A stretch of 64,000 bases of DNA from Aquimarina atlantica (GTDB lineage: Bacteria > Bacteroidota > Bacteroidia > Flavobacteriales > Flavobacteriaceae), in contig NZ_AQRA01000004.1 of the NCBI RefSeq assembly GCF_000626715.1, positions 248,001 to 312,000 of the forward strand, read 5' to 3'. This document shows, piece by piece, positions 16,155 through 22,447 of the stretch (the first letter of the stretch is position 1; the number at the start of each line of letters is the position of its first letter). The translations under genes were made by a program, and so were the position numbers. Below the pieces are notes generated by a model. That model saw nothing but the letters and a program-made list of their open reading frames with translations. It searched no databases and was not told the DNA's origin.

Positions 16155-16595
16155 ATGAAAAATAGAATTTCACTTTTATCATTAATTTTAGGAATTTGCT
16201 TTTTTACAAGTTGTAGTAGTGATGACAATTTAACACAAATAAAAAGGCTTAACGGAACTTGGGAACTTATATCATATAAAAATTTAGTAACAGGGGAAAT
16301 TACAACAAAACCTGTTGATTTAGATTTTAATGTTATTTTAAAATTTGACGATACATCTAATCCTAATAAAGTAACAAGTAATCAATTCTTAGGAGAATAT
16401 ACTTACAACTCCTTTTCTTCTTTTAAACTAAATTCATATTATCTTACCGAAATTTACGAACCAGAATGGGGAGCATCTATATATGAAATTGTACAAAAAG
16501 ACGAAATACTTGAATACACTATAAAAAACTCTGAATTAAAAATATATTATAATAATGGCAACAATGTAATAACTCTAGAAAAGTTCATTGAATAA
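16155..16595 (+). CDS. Lipocalin-like lipoprotein (unit 1)
   Basis: A 146-residue lipoprotein (CFFTSCSSDDN, Cys ~20). After the anchor the sequence KRLNGTWELISYKNLVTGE is the typical start of Bacteroidetes lipocalin-like domains, with a later EYTYNSFSSFKLNSY and a C-terminal strand VITLEKFIE. Such proteins are small beta barrels of the outer membrane or periplasm; the ligand is unknown. It is the first of five consecutive plus-strand genes, each with separate flanks. A composite REP/terminator element follows its stop. Confidence 0.75.
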   Translation: MKNRISLLSLILGICFFTSCSSDDNLTQIKRLNGTWELISYKNLVTGEITTKPVDLDFNVILKFDDTSNPNKVTSNQFLGEYTYNSFSSFKLNSYYLTEIYEPEWGASIYEIVQKDEILEYTIKNSELKIYYNNGNNVITLEKFIE

Positions 16596-16607
16596 TGAAT
16601 ATCTTAC

Positions 16608-16741
16608 CCGATAGCGCGAATTTGTAAACCCGATAGCGCGGATTTGTAATCCGCGAAACATAAGGAAATATCAAAACAGTCACTTATACTACGACTGTTT
16701 TTTTTGTTTTAATAGCGCAGATTGCAAATCTGCGCCATCGG
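16608..16741 (+). repeat. REP-terminator-REP composite element, copy E1
   Basis: GATAGCGCGGATTTGTAATC with its complement CGCG forms the first hairpin. A terminator-like hairpin ACAGTC/GACTGT with a T8 run (16676-16705) follows, then a second hairpin GCGCAGATTGCAAATCTGCG. A truncated extra REP lies just before it (16613-16626). Related copies are at 17914, 20250 and 20619. Confidence 0.8.
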
Positions 16742-16767
16742 TTATATAATTACTAGAAGCAACTATA

Positions 16768-16787
16768 TATCTTTGTTAGCAAACATT
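16768..16787 (+). promoter_or_regulatory. Cassette promoter 2 with 5' terminal repeat
   Basis: TATCTTTG at 16768-16775 continues as GTTAGCAAACATT (16775-16787). The last nine bases, GCAAACATT, are complementary apart from one base to AACGTTTGC at 17906-17914, just after the stop of the same gene. Confidence 0.65.
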
Positions 16788-16847
16788 AAAAACAACATTT
16801 CGGTAACATTAATAAACATTGCCAGACTTATAGGAAAACAAAAATAA

Positions 16848-17903
16848 ATGAAGATAATCATTAGTGTAATAATTTTATTAGTATCAGGTCAACTTGCGTT
16901 TGGGCAATCCCGAGAGAAAAAAATTGATTCAATTTGTCAAGCTATCCAAAATAAAAACCCTAAAGTCGGAATTAGTATAGGATTTATAGACAACGGAAAA
17001 GAATATTTCATCAATTATGGAGAAATCAGTCGGGAAAGTGATTTGAAAGTGGACGAAAATACTGTTTATGAAATCGGCTCTATTACAAAATTACTGACTG
17101 CTAACTTAATAGTACAAGCCCAAGACGAAGGAAAATTGAAAGTTGACGATTTTATAGATAACTATTTACCGAAAGAATACATATTGTCCGAAAAATTAAA
17201 AGGCAAACTTAAAATTTCTGATTTAGCTTCCCATCAATCAGGTCTGCCAGATTTTGATTTTGGTAAACTTATCAAATTGAACCCTAAACAACCTTTAAAC
17301 ATAAAAAAAGAGACCATTCATTCTATTATAAACGACAGTACAAAATTATCAGATTATGGTAATTATAGATACTCAAATATAAGCTATGTTTTAATGGGCA
17401 TTATGTTAGAAAATATCTACTCAAAAAGTTTTGACAAATTGATAAAGGAAAAAATACTCGTTCCTTCAAAAATGAATAATACTTTGACAACAGACTTCAA
17501 TGTTAAGAACAAAGTTATTGGATACGATATAAATGGAGTACAGCAAGATTATTTTGTTTGGAATTCATTATTTGCATCAGCAGGTTTGCTAAAGTCGAAC
17601 ACATTTGATATGTCAAAATTATTAAAAACACTTTTGTCAAATAAAGGCAAAATCGGAAAAGCAACTTCAGTAACAGAAAAGACGTTTTATAAAAACACCC
17701 TGATGGAAATAGGTTTCGGACAAGAAATAGAACGAAACGGGAATGACACTTTCTTTTATAAAGCGGGCGACACATTTTCCTGTTCCTCGATTTTTGCTTA
17801 CGACAAGAAATCAAATTGGGGAATAGTGATAATGATAAACCACAAAAATTCCGATTTAATAAGAGAGTTGATTAATACAATTTATGAACAAGTATTGAGA
17901 TAA
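16848..17903 (+). CDS. Beta-lactamase-related serine hydrolase (unit 2)
   Basis: A 351-residue exported protein (signal peptide ending QLAFGQS). It has the class C beta-lactamase/penicillin-binding fold motifs: SxxK as SITK in YEIGSITKLLTAN (~77), YxN as YSN in YRYSNISYVLMG (~178), and a degenerate third motif KAGDTFS (~305) in place of KTG or HxG. Such enzymes include esterases, D-amino-acid peptidases and beta-lactamases. It is periplasmic. The unit has its own promoter, and GCAAACATT upstream matches AACGTTTGC right after the stop. Element E2 abuts the 3' end. Confidence 0.85.
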   Translation: MKIIISVIILLVSGQLAFGQSREKKIDSICQAIQNKNPKVGISIGFIDNGKEYFINYGEISRESDLKVDENTVYEIGSITKLLTANLIVQAQDEGKLKVDDFIDNYLPKEYILSEKLKGKLKISDLASHQSGLPDFDFGKLIKLNPKQPLNIKKETIHSIINDSTKLSDYGNYRYSNISYVLMGIMLENIYSKSFDKLIKEKILVPSKMNNTLTTDFNVKNKVIGYDINGVQQDYFVWNSLFASAGLLKSNTFDMSKLLKTLLSNKGKIGKATSVTEKTFYKNTLMEIGFGQEIERNGNDTFFYKAGDTFSCSSIFAYDKKSNWGIVIMINHKNSDLIRELINTIYEQVLR

Positions 17904-17905
17904 AA

Positions 17906-17914
17906 AACGTTTGC
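17906..17914 (+). repeat. 3' terminal repeat of unit 2
   Basis: AACGTTTGC is the reverse complement, with one difference (G opposite A), of GCAAACATT at 16779-16787. The composite repeat E2 begins directly at its end. Confidence 0.55.
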
Positions 17915-17998
17915 CCGATAGCGCGGATTTGTAATCGGCGAAACATAAGAAAATATCAAAACAGTAACTTATATTGTGACTGTTTTTTTGTTTTAATA
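17914..17998 (+). repeat. REP-terminator composite element, copy E2
   Basis: CCCGATAGCGCGGATTTG, then ATATCAAAACAGTAACTT, then GACTGTTTTTTTGTTTTAAT. It lacks the second REP of E1. The ACAGT/GACTGT hairpin with a T run probably terminates the serine-hydrolase transcript. Confidence 0.75.
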
Positions 17999-18002
17999 AT
18001 CT

Positions 18003-18049
18003 ATGTACTGGTGAATATATATCTTTGTTGGTGGTAACCTGACAAAACG
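18003..18049 (+). promoter_or_regulatory. Cassette promoter 3 with 5' terminal repeat
   Basis: ACTGGTGAATATATATC then TTTG gives the -7 box TATCTTTG (18020-18027), followed by GTTGGTGGTAACC and TGACAAAACG (18040-18049). GACAAAAC matches the complement of GTTTTGTC at 18810-18817 beyond the stop of the same gene. Confidence 0.6.
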
Positions 18050-18056
18050 AAAAAAA

Positions 18057-18791
18057 TTGAATTCGAATATAAAACAAATAGTATTTGCACTTCTGACAAT
18101 TGGACTGATAAGTTGTAATTCTACGCACAAAAAAGATAGCTCTAAAAAAATAGAAACCTACACCGATATTAAAATTGTAGGAGCGATGAAAAATGTGATG
18201 TGGAAGGGGGAATTGGGTAGCAGTATTAACCTTGATACTATTGCTGATAAAAATGGCCTTTATGGAATTGGACCAGAAAGCTATTTAACAGGAGAATTGC
18301 TGATTAATAATGGAAAAAGTTATGTATCAAAAGTGGCTTCTGATTCGACAATGACCGTTAAAAAAACATTTGATGTTTCTGCACCTTTCTTGGTTTACGG
18401 AAACGTAAAAGAATGGAATGAAATTGAATTACCTGCCAATGTTAGGACAATTAAAGATGTAGAGAAATTCATTGACAATACAACAACTGATTTTAAAAGA
18501 CCTTTTGTATTCAAATTAATAGGGCAAACAAGTGCAACTATTCATATACAGAACTTGCCAGAAGGAACAAAAGTATCATCACCTCAAGAAGCTCATCAAG
18601 GACAAACTAATTATGAATTGTTTAATGAAAATGTTGAAATAGTTGGTTTTTTCTCGACCGAACATAAAGGAGTATTTACACATCACGATTCATATGTACA
18701 TATGCACTTGATAACAAAAGACGAAAGTAAAATGGGACATGTAGACGAATTGGAAATTAGAAAACTAAAATTGTATTTACCTAAAAAATAA
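18057..18791 (+). CDS. Acetolactate decarboxylase-family lipoprotein (unit 3)
   Basis: A 244-residue protein starting at TTG 18057; this is the only start that gives the intact lipoprotein signal (TIGLISCNS, Cys ~20). The body matches the AlsD/BudA family: GIGPESYLTGELLINNGKSY near the N-terminus and the zinc-ligand region THHDSYVHMHLITKDE (two His of VHMH) followed by MGHVDEL (third His). Cytoplasmic AlsD turns 2-acetolactate into acetoin; an exported, lipid-anchored form is unusual, and its substrate in the periplasm is unknown. It is one of the single-gene units with its own TATCTTTG promoter. Confidence 0.75.
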   Translation: MNSNIKQIVFALLTIGLISCNSTHKKDSSKKIETYTDIKIVGAMKNVMWKGELGSSINLDTIADKNGLYGIGPESYLTGELLINNGKSYVSKVASDSTMTVKKTFDVSAPFLVYGNVKEWNEIELPANVRTIKDVEKFIDNTTTDFKRPFVFKLIGQTSATIHIQNLPEGTKVSSPQEAHQGQTNYELFNENVEIVGFFSTEHKGVFTHHDSYVHMHLITKDESKMGHVDELEIRKLKLYLPKK

Positions 18792-18809
18792 AAAAGCGTC
18801 AATTCGAGT

Positions 18810-18880
18810 GTTTTGTCGTAATGAAATAAAGACAAAATGTAATTCGGCAAGGCCCGTCCTGAGTTTATCGAAGGGCTCAG
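18810..18880 (+). repeat. 3' terminal repeat of unit 3 and a CTGAG/CTCAG repeat
   Basis: GTTTTGTCG (18810-18818) is the partner of TGACAAAACG at 18040. Thirty nt later GGCCCGTCCTGAGTTTATCG then AAGGGCTCAG (18851-18880) forms a hairpin with CTGAG/CTCAG arms, a REP-like repeat of a type common in Bacteroidetes genomes. Confidence 0.55.
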
Positions 18881-18907
18881 CAGAACTATCGAGAATAGCT
18901 TTTTTTG

Positions 18908-18999
18908 CCCGATAGCACAGATTACAAATCTGCGCCATCGGTGTGAAATGAATAATTTTTGAAAAACTCGATAGCGCGGATTTGTAATCCGTGCTATCA
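18908..18999 (+). repeat. Two single REP hairpins
   Basis: CCCGATAGCACAGATTACAA with ATCTGCGCCATCGG (18908-18942), and CTCGATAGCGCGGATTTG with TAATCCGTGCTATCAG (18968-19000). Both are the hairpin half of the composite element without the terminator part. The second runs directly into promoter 4. Confidence 0.75.
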
Positions 19000-19005
19000 G
19001 CTATA

Positions 19006-19025
19006 TATCTTTGTTGTAGCACATT
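19006..19025 (+). promoter_or_regulatory. Cassette promoter 4 with 5' terminal repeat
   Basis: TATCTTTG (19006-19013) continues as GTTGTAGCACATT (19013-19025). Its complement, with a single difference, is AACGTGCTACAAC at 19470-19482, 7 nt after the stop of the gene. Confidence 0.7.
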
Positions 19026-19036
19026 ACCGAACACGA

Positions 19037-19462
19037 ATGAAAATGAAAACATATATAATAATCGGACTTTTAATTACCATTGGATTAATGACTTTTATAA
19101 GTTGTAATTCAAAGTCAAATAGTACGAAAACAACTATAGAGAAAAAAGATACTATTCCAAAGGACTTAGAAGTTATCTTAATTAAACCTTTTAATAGTGT
19201 TGTCTATAAATCAATGGCCGAAAATAGAATTTTTATAGATTACTATTATGAAGAAGGTTTTTTTCAAGGAAATCTAATTTTAGAATTAAACTCAGATGAA
19301 ATAATTGAATTTAATAAAGACTCTGGCACCTTTTTAAACGATCAATCAAATCTTATATCAAAAGATTTTAAGAACTTATTTAAACTAAGAAATATTACGC
19401 CTTTTATTGAAGAAAAACAAAGAACTGAACTAATAAAAAATTGGAGAATAAAAAATGAATAA
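19037..19462 (+). CDS. Small lipoprotein of unknown function (unit 4)
   Basis: A 141-residue protein; I start it at the ATG at 19037 (MKMKTYIIIG), since upstream codons run through a REP and the promoter. Lipoprotein signal with TFISCNSKS (Cys ~23). The mature region is short, with DYYYEEGFFQGNLILELN and a charged C-terminal helix ending KNWRIKNE. I recognise no family. It is tightly enclosed between a 13-nt repeat just after the -7 box and its complement just after the stop, the clearest example of this layout here. Confidence 0.65.
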   Translation: MKMKTYIIIGLLITIGLMTFISCNSKSNSTKTTIEKKDTIPKDLEVILIKPFNSVVYKSMAENRIFIDYYYEEGFFQGNLILELNSDEIIEFNKDSGTFLNDQSNLISKDFKNLFKLRNITPFIEEKQRTELIKNWRIKNE

Positions 19463-19469
19463 AAATTAA

Positions 19470-19528
19470 AACGTGCTACAACCATACCTAAACTGCATTA
19501 AAACGCAGTTTAACCCAACGTTATACTT
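19470..19528 (+). repeat. Junction between units 4 and 5: terminal repeat, hairpin, GTTATAC
   Basis: AACGTGCTACAAC (19470-19482) is followed by an 8-bp hairpin TAAACTGC/GCAGTTTA (19489-19512) and then AACGTTATACTT (19517-19528) just before unit 5. The order (repeat, central hairpin, GTTATAC) resembles an integron attC site in layout, but the outer arms do not fit the RYYYAAC/GTTRRRY pairing. The hairpin may also terminate unit 4. Confidence 0.5.
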
Positions 19529-19548
19529 AAACAGAAAAACCAATAAAT

Positions 19549-20226
19549 TTGAACAACGAATTGATAAGTACCCTAAAAGCCTTCTTCGCGACTCTACTCT
19601 ATATTGTTGGACTTGAACTTATCGGCTCTTGGTTATATATAGCAGAAGTAATTGAATTTGAAAATTATCATGATTACTATTTTTTAATACAAGGAGTTTT
19701 ACAATTAATTGTGATTCTGATTTTTATTTACTTTATAAAAAATCGGACTTTTAAAAACCTGATAAAAAAAACTCATCGCAAATGGTACTTAATTGCTTTC
19801 ATATTGGGAATTTCATTTGTATTTATGCAAACACCTTTAAAATGGATGTACAACCTGTTGTTCGGAACTGAATATCAAATTGCATATAGGTTTGATGGTT
19901 TATCAAAATTCAGGAATATAAATTTTATTTCCTTTATCCTGTTTATTCCAATTGGAGAAGAGTTATTTTTTAGAGAATATATTCAGAATAATTTACAGAA
20001 AAAAACGACTGAACTTATTGCTATTTTATTGACTTCCTTTTTGTTTGCTTTGATTCATTCTCCATATAAAAATTTGATATTAGAATCTGCCAAACAAGAT
20101 TGGCACCTATTTTATTTGACAATATTTGGCGGAATAATCTCTGGTATTCTTTATTCTAAATCTAAATCGACTGGGCCATCGATTGTCTTCCATGTATTTT
20201 GGAATTTAACTGCAATGATTGTCTGA
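19549..20226 (+). CDS. CPBP-family intramembrane metalloprotease (unit 5)
   Basis: A 225-residue multi-pass membrane protein with a TTG start at 19549 (MNNELISTL); no ATG exists near the expected N-terminus. CPBP motifs: EELFFR (EExxxR), His in FALIH, and HVFWNLTA at the C-terminus, all expected metal-site residues. About seven hydrophobic segments. Members cleave within membranes in protein maturation or immunity to bacteriocins. Unlike units 1-4 it has no TATCTTTG box upstream; it may be read from unit 4. GCGCTAACAATG (20235-20246) follows its stop and composite element E4 begins right after. Confidence 0.82.
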   Translation: MNNELISTLKAFFATLLYIVGLELIGSWLYIAEVIEFENYHDYYFLIQGVLQLIVILIFIYFIKNRTFKNLIKKTHRKWYLIAFILGISFVFMQTPLKWMYNLLFGTEYQIAYRFDGLSKFRNINFISFILFIPIGEELFFREYIQNNLQKKTTELIAILLTSFLFALIHSPYKNLILESAKQDWHLFYLTIFGGIISGILYSKSKSTGPSIVFHVFWNLTAMIV

Positions 20227-20249
20227 GTAAATAAGCGCTAACAATGACA

Positions 20250-20336
20250 CCCGATAGCGCGGATTTGTAATCCGCGAAACATAAGGAAATATCAAAACAG
20301 TCACTTATACTATGACCGCTTTTTTGTTTTAATAGC
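20250..20336 (+). repeat. REP-terminator composite element, copy E4
   Basis: CCCGATAGCGCGGATTTGTA with ATCCGCG, then AAACATAAGGAAATATCAAA and a hairpin with a T6 run. It is about 95% identical by eye to E1 and E5 and ends at TTTTAATAGC. Confidence 0.75.
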
Positions 20337-21050
20337 ATTTTATATACAGAAACATAACCCGAAGCCTTACCGAGATGCTTGTAAGGATCAACAAGGTATT
20401 TCTTTGTATTAAAATTATAGCTCTAAGTACCTTATAGGGTAGTTCGAAGGGGTGCCGAGATACTTCGAAGCGTTAAAAAGGTAGTTCGAGCTATCTTTTT
20501 TAGGATCGCTATCCATCAATGTATCGCAAAAAACCCTTAAAGTATCGCTTTTAGTCTGTAATCTATCACTTCGAAGCGTTAATGTATCGGCTCGAAGCAT
20601 TAAAATATCAGCTCGAACCCGATAGCGCGGATTTGTAATCCGCGAAACATAAGGAAATATCAAAACAGTCACTTATACTATGACTGCTTTTTTGTTTTAA
20701 TAGCACGGATTACAAAAATCCGCACCATCGTTTATAGCATTTTATATACAAAAACATAACTCGAAGCCTTATCGAGATGCTTGTAAGGATCAACAAGGTA
20801 CTTCTTTGTATTAAAATTATAGCTCTAAGTACCTTATAGGGTAGTTCGAAGGGGTACCGAGATACTTCGAAGCGTTAAAAAGGTAGTTCGAGCTACCTTT
20901 TTTAGGATCGCTACCCATCAATGTATCGCAAAAAATCCTTAAAGTATCGCTTTTAGTCCGTAATCTATCACTTCGAAGGATTAATGTATAGCTTCGAAGC
21001 GTTAATGTATCGGCTCGAAGCATTAAAATATCAGCTCGAACTACCTTTTG
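20330..21050. repeat. Two direct copies of a ~300-nt repeat-rich block, split by element E5
   Basis: 20331-20618 and 20733-21050 are near-identical direct copies: both run TAGCATTTTATATAC, GAGATGCTTGTAAGGATC, TATAGGGTAGTTCGAAGGGG, AGGATCGCTA, then TCGAAG-based 21-nt units. A REP-terminator-REP element E5 (20619-20730) is inserted in copy 1 at CTCGAAC. Inside each copy the unit TTCGAAGCGTTAATGTATCG recurs with a period of 21 nt. Frames on both strands therefore give seven-residue periodic peptides (e.g. RADTLTL RSDRLRT), which I regard as non-coding. Confidence 0.8.
20619..20730 (+). repeat. REP-terminator-REP composite element, copy E5
   Basis: Same order as E1: GATAGCGCGGATTTGTAATC hairpin, AACAGTCACTTATACTATGA with a T-run hairpin, and a second hairpin GCACGGATTACAAAAATCCG. 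It interrupts one copy of the 21-nt-period block, which shows that the element has moved. Confidence 0.75.
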
Positions 21051-21330
21051 ATACATTCGACTCCATATCGACATGCTTCTACCTCTTAAAGACACCTTTC
21101 GAAACGTTACCGAAGTCCTTCGAAGACTCCCTTTATGGCATCGAACCCCAAAAAAGATCACTTTTACCCCTCCTGCCAAGCCCTCTAGGCCATATCATAT
21201 CTGCTCGAACCCTCATTGTATCCCTTCGAAAGGTCATCATCACCCTTCGAAGCGTTAAAATATCAGCTCGAACTACCTTTTGATACATTCGACACCATAT
21301 TAACAAGGGGGTACCCCCTTGTCGATATGG
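21050..21330. repeat. End of the repeat region with a perfect palindrome
   Basis: Further TTCGAA-containing units (21075-21290) lead to ACAAGGGGGTACCCCCTTGT (21303-21322), a perfect 20-nt palindrome flanked by CCATAT (21295) and ATATGG (21325). The region has no supported gene. From 21331 to 21548 a TAGCTTTG -7-like box (21407-21414) precedes the LytTR gene. Confidence 0.65.
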
Positions 21331-21548
21331 GGTTACGCTCTTATCCCCGACCTGTTTTTATAACACCGTTTGTTTTTCGCTGTGGATGGAAAATAAAATT
21401 TCTTAGCTTTGGACAAATAAACTAAACATAACACTTCGTAAACTCTATTGATCAAACAGTTTGCTCTGGCGATCGCTACACAAACACAGTTTAATCAACA
21501 AGGCTAAGACTGAGTTTACTACATGTTGGTAACAAGCAAAAAATTGAG

Positions 21549-22289
21549 ATGAATACACTAAACCCATCAATTAAACATCACTTATTAGTAGGAATATTTA
21601 TTGGTCTTTGGGGTTTTGCTTTTGCGTTTTTTGTAAGACCATTTGATGATGGAAGCATAGGTTTAACGGGTTGGATTAGAATAAGTGTAGGATTTAACTT
21701 CATCGCATTTTTGGTATATGGATGCTTAAGTGTTGTTCAAAAATATATTTATGATAAAACAAAGAAATGGTCTTTGAGTTATGAAATAGGAGCTATTGTT
21801 TTTTATCAGGTACTCTATACTATAGGAACATTTATTTTTTATAAAAGTCCGTTATTAAATGGAAATTATACTTTTTTTGAATTCAATACTATCATCACTC
21901 TAAGAGTCGCATTAGTAGCGCTTCCTGTTGTTATTATAGCCAGAAGGTACTTAATCAAATTAATACCTATAAAAGAAGATATAGTAACGATTAAAGGAGA
22001 GAATAAGTTAGACATCTTAAAAATTAAAAAATCAGAATTAATTTGTATTTCTAATGCTCAGAATTATGTCGAGATTTTTTATCTAAAAAACAATGTATTG
22101 CATTCTAAGCTAATTCGGTCTTCGTTAAAAGCGCTACAAGAAGATTTGGATTTTATGTTTCAGGTACACCGTTCACATCTCATTAATCCTTTTCATTTTA
22201 AATCCTGGAAGGATCAAAATACCATATACCTAACCGAAATAGAGCTTCCCGTTTCTAAAAGTTATAAGAAACAGTTATTATCCTTATAA
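21549..22289 (+). CDS. LytTR DNA-binding protein with N-terminal membrane domain
   Basis: A 246-residue regulator. Residues ~12-140 contain four hydrophobic segments (LLVGIFIGLWGFAFAFFV first), so it is membrane-bound. The last ~100 residues are a LytTR DNA-binding domain: the SELICISNAQNYVEIFYLKN strand pair, LRSSLKALQ-like LIRSSLKALQ, and VHRSHLINPFHF, typical of the family. There is no receiver domain. Signals would come through the membrane part. The Lnt-like gene follows 158 nt downstream with repeated TACCTAAA motifs in between, possible binding sites for this protein. Confidence 0.88.
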   Translation: MNTLNPSIKHHLLVGIFIGLWGFAFAFFVRPFDDGSIGLTGWIRISVGFNFIAFLVYGCLSVVQKYIYDKTKKWSLSYEIGAIVFYQVLYTIGTFIFYKSPLLNGNYTFFEFNTIITLRVALVALPVVIIARRYLIKLIPIKEDIVTIKGENKLDILKIKKSELICISNAQNYVEIFYLKNNVLHSKLIRSSLKALQEDLDFMFQVHRSHLINPFHFKSWKDQNTIYLTEIELPVSKSYKKQLLSL

Positions 22290-22296
22290 TTTTCTG

Positions 22297-22419
22297 TACC
22301 TAAAATCAACTGTTTTATAACAGTGTCAATTATCGTTATTTTTTTCGTACCTAAAAACGATAGCTTTATACCTAAACCCCAAAAACACTGGGGTTAGCGA
22401 GTGATTCAATTTACTTTTG
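22297..22419 (+). promoter_or_regulatory. Repeated TACCTAAA motifs and promoter of the Lnt-like gene
   Basis: TACCTAAA occurs at 22297, 22348 and 22369; the last two are 21 nt apart, two helical turns, the usual spacing of LytTR site pairs. TACTTTTG (22412-22419) is a TAnnTTTG box just downstream. Confidence 0.5.
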
Positions 22420-22447
22420 TTTCCTATAATCAATACCATAAAAACAT

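Noticed and set aside
18959..19036. Longer N-terminus for the unit-4 lipoprotein from a TTG at 18959
   Set aside because: These codons are a REP hairpin and the -7 box; the lipoprotein signal begins properly at 19037.
16600..20730. CRISPR array from repeated hairpins
   Set aside because: The repeats are REP-like, unevenly spaced by genes and lack uniform spacers.
20415..21283. Several open frames on both strands in the 20.4-21.3 kb region, up to 120 codons, with heptad-like repeats
   Set aside because: They follow from a 21-nt DNA repeat; frames are open on both strands at once, the REP element runs through them, and no start or signal is supported.
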